The notes under the pieces are model-generated. The model was not told the origin of the DNA. It worked only from the letters and a program-made list of their open reading frames with translations, and did no database searches. A stretch of 64,000 bases of DNA, taken from NCBI GenBank assembly GCA_003240735.1, contig QFNE01000005.1:62001-126000 (forward strand). The letters are read 5' to 3'. A program made the translations under genes and the position numbers. The DNA is from Paracoccus denitrificans (GTDB lineage Bacteria > Pseudomonadota > Alphaproteobacteria > Rhodobacterales > Rhodobacteraceae). Positions 50,031-58,543 of this stretch are shown here, in pieces (positions within the stretch are counted from its first letter, which is position 1; each line of letters begins with the position of its first letter).

Positions 50031-51122
50031 ATGCTGGTTGTTCTGAATCGTAAGACCCTGCTGTGGGTCGTTGGCACGCTGATCACGGTCATCTTGCTGT
50101 TCAAACTGCGCGGCGTGCTGATGCCGTTCCTGCTGGGCGCCGCGATCGCGTATTTTCTGGACCCGGTCGCGGGCAGGCTGCAACGACTGGGGATGTCCCG
50201 GGCGTGGGCCACGGCACTGATCGCCTCGGTCGTCTTTTCGGTCCTGATCGCGATGATCCTGATCCTGCTTCCGACGGTCATCCGACAGCTGACGCAGATG
50301 GTCGAAGGCGCACCTGCGTTGGTCCGGTCCATCTTCAGCTTTCTGGATGAGCGTTTTCCCGAAATGATGGAAGATGGCGGCTTCATCGCCCAGACGATGA
50401 CCGACTTTTCCGAGCGGTTCCGACAGGCCGCGCTGCAGCTGCTGGGCGGCACAGTCCGGTCTGTCGTCAACATCGTCGGTTTGATCTTCGTCATGATCGT
50501 CACCCCGACGGTCGCAATCTATCTGCTGCACGACTGGGGCAAGCTTGTCGCGGCGGTCAACCGCCGCCTGCCCCCCGAAAACGCAACGATCATCCGTCGC
50601 CTCGCGGCGGAAATCGACGACGTGCTGGGCGGCTTCGTGAAAGGACAGATCATCGTCGGGGCGCTGTTGGCGACGTTTTACTCGATCGCATTGATGGCGC
50701 TGGGGCTGAATTACGCGCTGGTCATCGGGATCATTTCGGGGTTGCTGAACTTTATCCCGTGGGTGGGGTCGTTTTCCGGCTTCTTCATCGCGACCGGGGT
50801 CGCCTTGCTGCAATTCTGGGGCGATTGGTGGATGGTGGCACTGGTGTCGTTCGTCTTCGTCTTCGGGCAGGTGTTCGAAGGCAACGTCGTCACGCCGAAC
50901 ATCGTGGGAGATTCCGTCAAGCTGCACCCGGTGATCCTGATGATGTCGCTTGCGATCGGTGGGACGTTAATGGGGTTTGCGGGGCTACTGATTGCCGTTC
51001 CCGTGGCGGCAGCACTCGGGGTGGTGGCACGCCATTATGACCGGCGATGGATGACGGAATATGTCCACCCCGCATCCGCATCCCTACCCGGCACGGAACA
51101 TCACGACGAACGGGACGTTTGA
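50031..51122 (+). CDS. AI-2E family transporter (PerM/YdiK-like)
   Basis: A 363-aa membrane protein of the AI-2E transporter family, which includes TqsA, YdiK and PerM. About eight hydrophobic segments are present: a pair at the N-terminus, a long soluble helical region (about 70-150), then the conserved GGFVKGQIIVGALLATFYSI and GLLNFIPWVGSFSGF. The substrate is uncertain; family members have been linked to autoinducer-2 or sodium/proton exchange. The ATG at 50031 has CAGGGG upstream; an in-frame start at 49911 would run through the tRNA terminator region and is not credible. Confidence 0.87.
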   Translation: MLVVLNRKTLLWVVGTLITVILLFKLRGVLMPFLLGAAIAYFLDPVAGRLQRLGMSRAWATALIASVVFSVLIAMILILLPTVIRQLTQMVEGAPALVRSIFSFLDERFPEMMEDGGFIAQTMTDFSERFRQAALQLLGGTVRSVVNIVGLIFVMIVTPTVAIYLLHDWGKLVAAVNRRLPPENATIIRRLAAEIDDVLGGFVKGQIIVGALLATFYSIALMALGLNYALVIGIISGLLNFIPWVGSFSGFFIATGVALLQFWGDWWMVALVSFVFVFGQVFEGNVVTPNIVGDSVKLHPVILMMSLAIGGTLMGFAGLLIAVPVAAALGVVARHYDRRWMTEYVHPASASLPGTEHHDERDV

Positions 51123-51150
51123 TCGGCACACGAGTTAAGGATTTTGTGCC

Positions 51151-52068
51151 ATGTCCGACGACAAGACCGACCCCGTCCAGATGCCCCACCGCGCGGGTGC
51201 AATCCGCGATCCCCGCATCCCGGTGAACCCCTATTCCGATCAGACCCAGCCATGGCCGGGCCTTGCCGAAAAGATGGAGCCCGAACCTGACCACGGCGAG
51301 ACCAGCTATCACGGCAGTGACCGTCTGGCGGGCAAGCGTGCGCTGGTGACTGGCGCAGACAGCGGTATCGGTCGGGCGGCAGCCATTGCCTTCGCGCGCG
51401 AAGGGGCCGACGTCGCCATCAACTATCATCCAGACGAGGCGTCTGACGCGGCAACCGTGATTCAACTGATCAAAGATGCTGGCCGCAACAGCGCCGACCT
51501 GCCCGCCGATCTTCTGGACGAAGCGGCCGCGCGGAAGGTCGTCGATGACGCCGTGGCGGCATTGGGGGGGATCGACATTCTGGTTCTGAATGCGGGTCGT
51601 CAGCAGACCAAGGAGACGATCCTCGACATCACCTCCGATGATTTTGACAAGACGATCAAGACCAACATCTATGCGCCCTTCTGGATCGCGCAGCAGGTGC
51701 TGCCGCATCTGAAGGTCGGTGCGTCGATCATCATCACATCGTCGGTTCAGGCGTCCTCACCTTCGGCGCATCTTTTCGATTATTCGCAGACGAAGGCGGC
51801 CAATGCCGCGTTCGCCAAGTCGTTGGCCAAGCAACTGGCTCCCAAGGGGATCCGCGTGAACGCGGTGGCGCCCGGCCCGTTCTGGTCGGCTTTGCAGGTG
51901 TCGGGCGGTCAGCCCAAGGACAAGCTGCCCGAGTTCGGCTCGGACACGCCGATGGGCCGCGCGGGTCAGCCAGTGGAAATCGCGCCGATCTATGTTCTGC
52001 TGGCCAGCGACGACGCCAGCTACATCACCGGCGAAGTCTATGCCGCGACCGGCGGCTCCGGTTTCTGA
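51151..52068 (+). CDS. SDR-family oxidoreductase (general-stress YdaD/YhdF type)
   Basis: A 305-aa classical short-chain dehydrogenase with a 60-residue N-terminal extension (PYSDQTQPWPGLAEKMEPEP) typical of the YdaD/YhdF stress-related subgroup. The NAD(P) motif is TGADSGIGRAAAIAFAREGA; catalytic Ser in ITSSVQASS and Tyr-x3-Lys in YSQTK; C-terminal TGGSGF. Substrate unknown. AAGGA precedes the ATG at a rather long distance. It follows the AI-2E transporter by 28 bases and may be co-transcribed. Confidence 0.87.
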   Translation: MSDDKTDPVQMPHRAGAIRDPRIPVNPYSDQTQPWPGLAEKMEPEPDHGETSYHGSDRLAGKRALVTGADSGIGRAAAIAFAREGADVAINYHPDEASDAATVIQLIKDAGRNSADLPADLLDEAAARKVVDDAVAALGGIDILVLNAGRQQTKETILDITSDDFDKTIKTNIYAPFWIAQQVLPHLKVGASIIITSSVQASSPSAHLFDYSQTKAANAAFAKSLAKQLAPKGIRVNAVAPGPFWSALQVSGGQPKDKLPEFGSDTPMGRAGQPVEIAPIYVLLASDDASYITGEVYAATGGSGF

Positions 52069-52190
52069 TCACGCTTTCCGCCGGGCGCGCTTTCTGGGTG
52101 CCTGGCGGGACGCAGGCCGCCGGATTGACGGCAGCGGTTGTTTCCGGGCAAACCGCGCCCAAGCCCAGACAGGATCGGAAAAGGACCGTC

Positions 52191-52805
52191 ATGACGATTG
52201 AGCTTTATCAGCGCGACCTGCCCAACAATCTGGATCTGGGACCGGTCGTCGCCATCGACACCGAAACCATGGGGCTTGACCCACGCCGGGACCGGTTGTG
52301 CCTCGTCCAACTGTCATCAGGCGACGGAAACGCGCATCTGGTCCAGATCGCCAAGGGCCAGCGCGAGGCGCCGAACCTGACCCGCATGCTGTCCAATCCA
52401 GATGTGCTGAAGCTGTTCCACTTTGGCCGGTTCGACATCGCGGCGCTGGAGCAGGCCTTCGGCGTCACCACGCGCCCGGTCTGGTGCACCAAGATCGCAT
52501 CCAAGATGACGCGCACGTTCACGGACCGGCAGGGTCTCAAATACCTGCTGTCCGAACTGGTCGGCGTCGATATCTCGAAACAGCAACAGACGAGCGATTG
52601 GGGCTCGGAAACGCTGACTGACGCGCAACTGGAATACGCCGCGTCAGACGTCCTTTACCTGCATGCCCTGAAAGCCGCGCTGGAAAAGCGACTGGAGCGT
52701 GAGGGGCGTACGCAGCTGGCGCAGGCCTGTTTCGACTTCCTGCCCACCCGTGCAAAGCTTGACCTGCTGGGCTGGGGGGATGACAGGGACATCTTCCATC
52801 ACTAG
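52191..52805 (+). CDS. rnd: Ribonuclease D (exonuclease domain only)
   Basis: A 204-aa DEDDy-type 3'-5' exonuclease. The acidic residues are in AIDTETMGLDP, HFGRFDIAAL and YAASDVLYLHAL. It lacks the HRDC domains of E. coli RNase D, as is common in alphaproteobacteria, and is therefore about half as long. It trims tRNA and small RNA 3' ends. AAAAGGA lies 8 bases before the ATG. It heads the kdsD-lptCAB block, ten bases before kdsD. Confidence 0.9.
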   Translation: MTIELYQRDLPNNLDLGPVVAIDTETMGLDPRRDRLCLVQLSSGDGNAHLVQIAKGQREAPNLTRMLSNPDVLKLFHFGRFDIAALEQAFGVTTRPVWCTKIASKMTRTFTDRQGLKYLLSELVGVDISKQQQTSDWGSETLTDAQLEYAASDVLYLHALKAALEKRLEREGRTQLAQACFDFLPTRAKLDLLGWGDDRDIFHH

Positions 52806-52814
52806 GTCAGCGAC

Positions 52815-53774
52815 ATGAACGCATATCTGACCACAGCCCGCCGGGTGATCGACGTCGAAACGAACGGCCTGGTCGCGCTGCGTGCGGCACTGGATGACGG
52901 GCTGCAGCAGCCGTTTGCCGCGGCCATCGATCTGATCCTGAACGCGACGGGCCGTGTCATTGTGTCGGGCATGGGCAAGTCCGGCCATATCGCGCGCAAG
53001 ATTGCGGCGACCTTCGCTTCGACCGGCACGCCCGCCCAGTTCGTCCACCCGGCCGAGGCGTCCCACGGTGATCTGGGGATGGTCACGCAAGGCGACGTGG
53101 TGCTGGTCCTTTCGAACTCGGGTGAGACGCCTGAAATCGCGGACATCGTGGCGCACACACGGCGCTTCTCCATTCCATTGATCGGCGTGGCCAGCCGAGA
53201 AGGGTCGACCCTGCTGCGTCAGTCCGATGTGGCGTTGGTGCTGCCTGCCGTCCCCGAGGCGTGCGGGTCAGGCATCGTGCCCACCACTTCGACCACCATG
53301 ACTTTGGCCTTGGGTGATGCGTTGGCCGTGGCGTTGATGGAGCATCGCCAGTTTACGCCCGAGCATTTCCGCGCCTTTCATCCGGGCGGCAAGCTGGGCG
53401 CGCGGCTCTCGAAGGTCGGGGATCTGATGCACCGCGACATGCCGCTCGTGGCGACCGACACCCCGATGACTGAGGCGTTGCTGACCATCAGCCGCCTTGG
53501 CTTTGGCGTGACGGGTGTCACCGATACCGGGGGGCATCTGGTCGGCATCGTCACCGATGGTGACCTTCGCCGTCACATGCAGGGGCTGCTGGACCTTGAC
53601 GCTGGGCAGGTGATGACGCCGAATCCGCGGACGGTCGACCCGACCGCTTTGGCTGAAAGCGCGCTGGCGATCATGCAGGACAAGAAGATCACCAGCCTGT
53701 TCGCGCTGGCCCCTGACGGGCGCCCCGAAGGCATCCTGCATATCCACGACTGCCTGCGCGCCGGGGTTGCCTGA
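52815..53774 (+). CDS. kdsD: Arabinose-5-phosphate isomerase (KdsD/KpsF)
   Basis: A 319-aa enzyme converting ribulose-5-phosphate to arabinose-5-phosphate, the first step of KDO synthesis. The SIS domain has VSGMGKSGHIARKIAATFAS and SNSGETPEI; the C-terminal half has two CBS domains (MTEALLTISRLGFGV, VTDGDLRRHM). Its position before lptC-lptA-lptB is the conserved proteobacterial arrangement and joins KDO supply to LPS export. The stop overlaps lptC (TGATG). Confidence 0.94.
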   Translation: MNAYLTTARRVIDVETNGLVALRAALDDGLQQPFAAAIDLILNATGRVIVSGMGKSGHIARKIAATFASTGTPAQFVHPAEASHGDLGMVTQGDVVLVLSNSGETPEIADIVAHTRRFSIPLIGVASREGSTLLRQSDVALVLPAVPEACGSGIVPTTSTTMTLALGDALAVALMEHRQFTPEHFRAFHPGGKLGARLSKVGDLMHRDMPLVATDTPMTEALLTISRLGFGVTGVTDTGGHLVGIVTDGDLRRHMQGLLDLDAGQVMTPNPRTVDPTALAESALAIMQDKKITSLFALAPDGRPEGILHIHDCLRAGVA

Positions 53775-54337
53775 TGCGGCGCACGCACATCATCCGCAGC
53801 TTGCGGGTGATCCTGCCCCTGATTGCGCTGGCGCTTCTTTCGACGCTGTTTCTGGTCGGCAAGCGCAGCGATTCGGATGGGGCAATTCCCTATGTCACCG
53901 GCAATCCCGATGATCTGGCGCGTGGCACCGGCATCACCGGTGCGGAATACGCGGGGGTCACGACGGATGGTACGCGGATAACCATGTCGGCAGCCCACGC
54001 CGTGCCGACCGACAACGGATCGGCCGAGGAGATGCGGGTCGACTGGGTCGCGCGCGACGGTCTTTCCGCGCAGCTGACCGCCAAGACCGGCGCGATGGGT
54101 GACGGGCAGATCACGCTGGGTGACGGGGTGACGATGTCAACATCGACCGGGTGGCGCTTTGCCGCCCCGCAGATGTCGGCAGACACGAACGCCGACCGCC
54201 TGACCGCCACCGGCGGCATCACAACCACCGCGCCGTTCGGTGATCTCAGCGCCGATCAGATGACCGTCACCCGCAGCGCCACCGGCAGCCACGTTCTTGA
54301 TTTGAATGGCCGGGTCCGTCTGATATACCGCCCCTGA
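53774..54337 (+). CDS. lptC: LPS export protein LptC
   Basis: A 187-aa bitopic protein: a short cytoplasmic N-terminus, one transmembrane helix (about 10-28, LRVILPLIALALLSTLFLVG) and a periplasmic beta-jellyroll that receives LPS from LptB2FG and hands it to LptA. Sequence conservation in this family is low; the call rests on the topology, the length and the kdsD-lptC-lptA-lptB order. lptF and lptG are not in the window. Confidence 0.88.
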   Translation: MRRTHIIRSLRVILPLIALALLSTLFLVGKRSDSDGAIPYVTGNPDDLARGTGITGAEYAGVTTDGTRITMSAAHAVPTDNGSAEEMRVDWVARDGLSAQLTAKTGAMGDGQITLGDGVTMSTSTGWRFAAPQMSADTNADRLTATGGITTTAPFGDLSADQMTVTRSATGSHVLDLNGRVRLIYRP

Positions 54338-54345
54338 CATCCAGT

Positions 54346-54849
54346 ATGAGGCGTCCAATGCTGCGTGCCCTGACCCTGATTGCGACCCTTGCGGCACCCG
54401 CAGCCCTTGCCTTGCCCGCCATGGCGCAGGACGTGGCGTTCGGCGGCATGCAGGCCGACACGAGCGCCCCGGTCGAGATCGGCGCAGACGCACTGTCGGT
54501 CGATCAGGGCACCGGGGCCGCCACATTCACAGGCAACGTCGTGATCGGTCAGGGACAGATGCGACTGGCCGCCGACAAGGTCGCCGTCACCTATGCCCAG
54601 GGCGATCAGCGCAAGATCAAATCCTTGCACGCCACCGGCAAGGTCGCGCTCGTCAGCGGTCAGGACGCAGCCGAGGCGCAGGACGCGGTCTATGACGTCG
54701 AATCAGGCAACGTGAAGCTGTCGGGAGATGTCATCATCACCCAGGGGACGAACGTGATGTCGGGTGAAACAATGAACCTGAACCTGAAATCGGGCACGGC
54801 GCAGGTCTCGGGCCGCGTCCGCACCATCCTGCAACCCGGCAGCAACTGA
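54346..54849 (+). CDS. lptA: LPS transport periplasmic protein LptA
   Basis: A 167-aa protein with a cleavable signal peptide (ending PAMA before QDVAFGG) and one OstA/LptA beta-jellyroll (about 40-160): PVEIGADALSVDQGTGAATF, GNVVIGQGQMRLAADKVAV and VKLSGDVIITQGTNVMSGE. It forms the periplasmic bridge that carries LPS to LptD. It starts nine bases after lptC, and its stop overlaps lptB by one base. Confidence 0.9.
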   Translation: MRRPMLRALTLIATLAAPAALALPAMAQDVAFGGMQADTSAPVEIGADALSVDQGTGAATFTGNVVIGQGQMRLAADKVAVTYAQGDQRKIKSLHATGKVALVSGQDAAEAQDAVYDVESGNVKLSGDVIITQGTNVMSGETMNLNLKSGTAQVSGRVRTILQPGSN

Positions 54850-55601
54850 TGGCCTCGACCGTGCCGGCCGACGCCCCAAGTGGGCTGGACGTATCCAACC
54901 TGCGCAAATCCTATCGCAACCGCCCAGTCATCCGGGACGTGGGTCTTCGGCTGAATCAGGGCGAGGTCGTGGCGCTGCTGGGGCCCAACGGGTCGGGCAA
55001 GACCACCTGCTTTTACTGCATCGCCGGGCTGATCCTGCCAGATGCGGGGCGGGTCCGCATTGACGGGCGCGATGCCACCGCCTTGCCGATGTATCGCCGT
55101 GCGCGGATGGGCATCGGCTATCTGCCGCAGGAAATGTCGATCTTTCGCGGCCTGACAGTTGAACAGAACATCATCGCCGTCCTGCAGGTCGCCGAACCTG
55201 ATCCCCGGCGCCGCCGCGACCGGCTGGAAGAGTTGCTGGGTGATTTTTCCATCGGGCATATCCGCAACGCCCCAGCACTGGCGCTTTCGGGTGGCGAACG
55301 TCGGCGGGTCGAAATTGCGCGGTGTCTCGCGTCAAACCCCTCCTATCTGCTGCTGGATGAACCCTTTGCCGGCGTCGACCCGATTGCCGTGGGCGAAATC
55401 CGGTCGCTGGTCCATGATCTGAAGACGCGCGGCATTGGTGTCCTGATCACCGATCACAACGTGCGCGAAACGCTGGGCATCGTCGATCGCGCCTATATCC
55501 TGCATGACGGCCACGTCCTGAAATCAGGCACCACGGAACAGATCGTGGCAGACCCCGAAGTGCGCCGGGTTTATCTGGGCGACAACTTCTCGATGGCCTG
55601 A
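54849..55601 (+). CDS. lptB: LPS export ABC transporter ATPase LptB
   Basis: A 250-aa ATPase. Walker A GPNGSGKTT, Q-loop YLPQEMSIFRGLTVEQNI, signature LSGGERRRVEIAR and Walker B LLLDEPFAGVDPIA are all complete and of LptB type. It powers LPS extraction from the inner membrane together with LptF/LptG. In many proteobacteria rpoN follows; here a 205-base gap leads to hpf instead. Confidence 0.95.
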   Translation: MASTVPADAPSGLDVSNLRKSYRNRPVIRDVGLRLNQGEVVALLGPNGSGKTTCFYCIAGLILPDAGRVRIDGRDATALPMYRRARMGIGYLPQEMSIFRGLTVEQNIIAVLQVAEPDPRRRRDRLEELLGDFSIGHIRNAPALALSGGERRRVEIARCLASNPSYLLLDEPFAGVDPIAVGEIRSLVHDLKTRGIGVLITDHNVRETLGIVDRAYILHDGHVLKSGTTEQIVADPEVRRVYLGDNFSMA

Positions 55602-55806
55602 GGCGCAGGCCGCCGGCCCCGCGATCCGATGCCGCAGCCAATTCGCCACCGTTGACAGAAACCCGATCCCGTTACCAAATGTTCGGATGTGGGTAGCATC
55701 CCGCAACCGGCGGGTGCGCCGCGCAAGGACGAACGTCTTGCGGCACGTTGTGCCTGCCCCGAGCAGGGCGCGCACAGTCGCAGGACGCTGATGAAAGGAC
55801 GCAAAC

Positions 55807-56385
55807 ATGCGCTATCAGATCAGCGGTAAGCAGCTTGATGTGGGCGATGCCCTGTCAGGGCACGTCGAAACGGAACTGGGGGCAACCCTTGCGAAATATT
55901 CGCAACGTCCGACCGACGCCACCGTGATCTTTTCGCGCGATGCGCATGAATATCTGTGCGACGGCGTCGTCCACCTGTCCAGCGGCCTGACGGTCCAGGC
56001 CAAGGGCCGCGCGACCGAAGTCTATGCCGCGTTCGAGGATTCGCGCGAGAAGATGGACAAGCAGCTTCGTCGCTACAAGCGCCGGCTGAAGGATCATTAC
56101 AAGGACAGGACCGCTCCTGTTGAATACGCGGATGCACCCATGTATGTGCTGAACGCTGACGAAGATGTGTGGGAAGAAAGCGGCGACGCCGGTATTCAAC
56201 CCATGATCATCGCCGAGATGGAAGCCCGCGTCTCGACCCTGTCGGTCGGTGATGCGGTCATGCAGATGGAACTTGCGGGTGCGCCGTTACTGGTCTTCCG
56301 CAATGAAAAGCACGGGGGCGTCAATGTCGTCTATCGCCGCGAAGATGGCAATGTCGGCTGGGTTGACCCGCGCAGTCTTACATGA
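55807..56385 (+). CDS. hpf: Ribosome hibernation promoting factor, long form
   Basis: A 192-aa long-type HPF. The N-terminal domain (about 1-100; MRYQISGKQLDVGDALSGHV, then MDKQLRRYKRRLKDHY) binds the 30S subunit. The C-terminal domain (about 130-190; LSVGDAVMQMELAGAPLLVF, NVVYRREDGNVGWVDPR) dimerises to form 100S ribosomes at rest. GAAAGGA precedes the ATG. The 205-base gap upstream may hold its own promoter. Confidence 0.92.
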   Translation: MRYQISGKQLDVGDALSGHVETELGATLAKYSQRPTDATVIFSRDAHEYLCDGVVHLSSGLTVQAKGRATEVYAAFEDSREKMDKQLRRYKRRLKDHYKDRTAPVEYADAPMYVLNADEDVWEESGDAGIQPMIIAEMEARVSTLSVGDAVMQMELAGAPLLVFRNEKHGGVNVVYRREDGNVGWVDPRSLT

Positions 56386-56420
56386 CGACCGCTCGGTCGT
56401 CGCATAAAGGATAACCTGCC

Positions 56421-56444
56421 GCCCGCCGTCGTCATCCGGCGGGC
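56421..56444. other. Perfect 8-bp stem-loop between hpf and ptsN
   Basis: GCCCGCCG (56421-56428), loop TCGTCATC, CGGCGGGC (56437-56444). No T-run follows. It ends 21 bases before the ptsN start and may stabilise the hpf transcript or attenuate ptsN. Confidence 0.5.
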
Positions 56445-56465
56445 GCGTCACATCAGAAGGCGACC

Positions 56466-56927
56466 ATGCAGATCAGCGACATTCTCTCCACAGCCGCCGT
56501 GCGTTCGGTTGCAAACATTGCCAGCAAGAAACGGCTGTTCCAGGACCTGGCCGAGCTTGCCAGTTCTGCCTATGGGCTGGATGCGAACGAAACGCTGGAC
56601 GCGCTGGCCGAGCGAGAGGCGCTGGGGGCCACGGGCGTTGGCCACGGCGTGGCCTTGCCCCATGCGCGTCTGCACGGGCTGGACCGGGTCGTGGGTCTGT
56701 TCATCCGACTGGACAAGCCGATGGATTTTGACGCGGTCGACCGCCAGCCGGTCGACCTGGTGTTCGCGCTGCTCGCGTCCAAGAATTCGGGCGTGGATCA
56801 CCTGAAGGCGCTGGCACTGGTCAGCCGGACACTGCGCGACCCGGAATTGCGGGCAAAGCTGCGGGCCAATGACGACCCGGTCGCGCTGCACGCCGTCCTG
56901 TGCGCGCCCCAAGGGCTGGCCGCCTGA
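56466..56927 (+). CDS. ptsN: Nitrogen-PTS EIIA protein PtsN
   Basis: A 153-aa EIIA-Ntr. The phosphorylated histidine is H66 in GVGHGVALPHARL. It belongs to the regulatory PTS (PtsP-PtsO-PtsN) that couples nitrogen and potassium status to other processes and does not transport sugar. Its usual neighbours lptB and hpf are upstream, without rpoN. AGAAGGCG lies close to the ATG. A hairpin just past the stop separates it from the convergent MORN gene. Confidence 0.92.
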   Translation: MQISDILSTAAVRSVANIASKKRLFQDLAELASSAYGLDANETLDALAEREALGATGVGHGVALPHARLHGLDRVVGLFIRLDKPMDFDAVDRQPVDLVFALLASKNSGVDHLKALALVSRTLRDPELRAKLRANDDPVALHAVLCAPQGLAA

Positions 56928-56935
56928 TCCGGCGA

Positions 56936-56957
56936 AAGCGCCCCTCTCAGGGCGCTT
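56936..56957 (+). terminator. Stem-loop between convergent ptsN and MORN genes
   Basis: AAGCGCCC (56936-56943), loop CTCTCA, GGGCGCTT (56950-56957). The loop contains the stop codon of the convergent MORN gene. On the plus strand CTGGGGGTT follows, a poor T-run, so termination of ptsN is plausible but not certain. Confidence 0.55.
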
Positions 56958-58401
56958 CTGGGGGTTGGATTCCGGGGATGTTCGGGTCGGTGTCCTTGAC
57001 GACGTCTTCCCCACCCGGCGCTGGGTTCACCAGATCGTTTTGCGCCCACTCGCCAGACGCCACCTGACCGGTGGCAAAGCGCATGACGCCCTGCCCCTGC
57101 AACTTTCCTTCGGCAAAACTGCCGGTATAGACATCGCCGTTCTTATAGGTCGCGACCCCTTCTCCGTCGATCTGTCCGGCCTTCCATCCACCTTCATAGA
57201 TGAACCCGTCGGGCTGGGTCAGCTTGCCCTTGCCCTCGCGCTGGCCTTCGGCAAACCCGCCTTCGTAGACCGTGCCATCGGCATAGGTGAACCGCCCCTG
57301 ACCGCTGCGCAGCCCGGCCTTCCAGTCGCCTTCATAGATCGAACCGTCTGAATAGGTCATCTTGCCGGCGCCATCGAACTTGGCATCCTTGAACGCCCCG
57401 ACATAGCTGTTTCCATTGGCGTAAACCGCTGTCCCCTGACCCGACATCGCACCGGCGACCCAGTCACCGTCATAGCTTGAGCCGTCGGCATAGGTAATCT
57501 TGCCCTTGCCGTCCGGCTGGTCGGCCTTCAGTGAGCCTTCATAGGTCGATCTGTCGGGATAGGTGATCTTGCCCTGCCCCTCCATCCGACCATCGACCCA
57601 CGCGCCGTCATAGACATATCCATCGGTGCCCGTGAACACGCCGTGTCCGTTGTGCCGGTCCGCGGCGAACCCGCCTTCATAGACGTCGCCGTTGGCATAG
57701 GTCGCGCGGCCTTCGCCCTCGCGCTTGCCGTTCTTCATCGCGCCATCGTAACGATCGCCCGATGGCTGAACCAGCGATCCCAGACCCGACATCTGACCTG
57801 CGTTCCATACGCCGTCATAGACCAGACCGTCCGGCATGGTCAGCTTGCCCTTGCCCGCCCGCAGACCGGCCAGCATCGCCCCCTCATAGACCGATCCGTC
57901 CGGGAAGGTGATCTTGCCCTGCCCTTCCTTGGCGCCTTTGACCCAATCCCCTTCATAGCGGTAGCCGTTGGGCTGGGTCAGCGTGCCCTTGCCCTGATGA
58001 AGGTTGTCGGCAAACGTCCCGGTATAGATCGAGCCGTTGACATAGTGGGCGACGCCCTCGCCGCTGAGCTGGCCATTGACCCAATCGCCTTCGTACGTGC
58101 CGCCATCGGCATAGGTGATCTTGCCCTTGCCGTTCGGCTTGCCGGATTCGAACTGGCCGACATAGACCGCACCATCGGGGAACGTCGCCGTTCCCTGACC
58201 CACGATCTGCCCGTCGATCCAGTCACCGTCGTACTTGTATCCTGACGGCAGGATATAGCTGCCGCGTCCGTGCTGAAGGCCGTTGCGGAACGTCCCTTCA
58301 TAGACGCCGCCATTGTCGTACTGCTTCTTGATGATCGCATCCGCCAGCGCGAACTGGGTCGATGCCGCAAGAATCAGACATGTGGTGATTGCTGCCTTCA
58401 T
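56947..58401 (-). CDS. Exported MORN-repeat protein with 18 repeats
   Basis: A 484-aa protein with a signal peptide (MKAAITTCLILAASTQFALA) and then 18 consecutive 23-residue MORN repeats of the pattern [V/I/K]YxGxWxxGxxxGxGxxxxxDGx, spanning about residues 29-442. A degenerate 19th unit (VASGEWAQNDLVNPA) and an acidic, Pro-rich tail follow. MORN arrays form rigid beta-hairpin rods and often contact membranes or lipids. Being secreted, this one should lie in the periplasm or outside. The ATG at 58401 has GGGAAGGG upstream; the longer frame is not credible. The partner and role are unknown. It is divergent from nadE. Confidence 0.88.
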   Translation of the reverse strand: MKAAITTCLILAASTQFALADAIIKKQYDNGGVYEGTFRNGLQHGRGSYILPSGYKYDGDWIDGQIVGQGTATFPDGAVYVGQFESGKPNGKGKITYADGGTYEGDWVNGQLSGEGVAHYVNGSIYTGTFADNLHQGKGTLTQPNGYRYEGDWVKGAKEGQGKITFPDGSVYEGAMLAGLRAGKGKLTMPDGLVYDGVWNAGQMSGLGSLVQPSGDRYDGAMKNGKREGEGRATYANGDVYEGGFAADRHNGHGVFTGTDGYVYDGAWVDGRMEGQGKITYPDRSTYEGSLKADQPDGKGKITYADGSSYDGDWVAGAMSGQGTAVYANGNSYVGAFKDAKFDGAGKMTYSDGSIYEGDWKAGLRSGQGRFTYADGTVYEGGFAEGQREGKGKLTQPDGFIYEGGWKAGQIDGEGVATYKNGDVYTGSFAEGKLQGQGVMRFATGQVASGEWAQNDLVNPAPGGEDVVKDTDPNIPGIQPPEAP

Positions 58402-58543
58402 TGCTGGCCCTTCCCTTAGGCTGCCGCCGGTTTGTCCCGGTTCTAGACCATGCGCCACGGGATGGCCAAGCGGGAACGTCCGCCGCCGCTTCACACCCGC
58501 GCGCTGCAGGACTATCTTTCGCCCGAACCTGAAGGAGCGCCCC

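Noticed and set aside
55652..55680. TTGACA with CCAAAT at 17 bases upstream of hpf, a possible promoter
   Set aside because: The -35 is perfect but the -10 is poor, and in a gap of this size a TTGACA alone is weak evidence.
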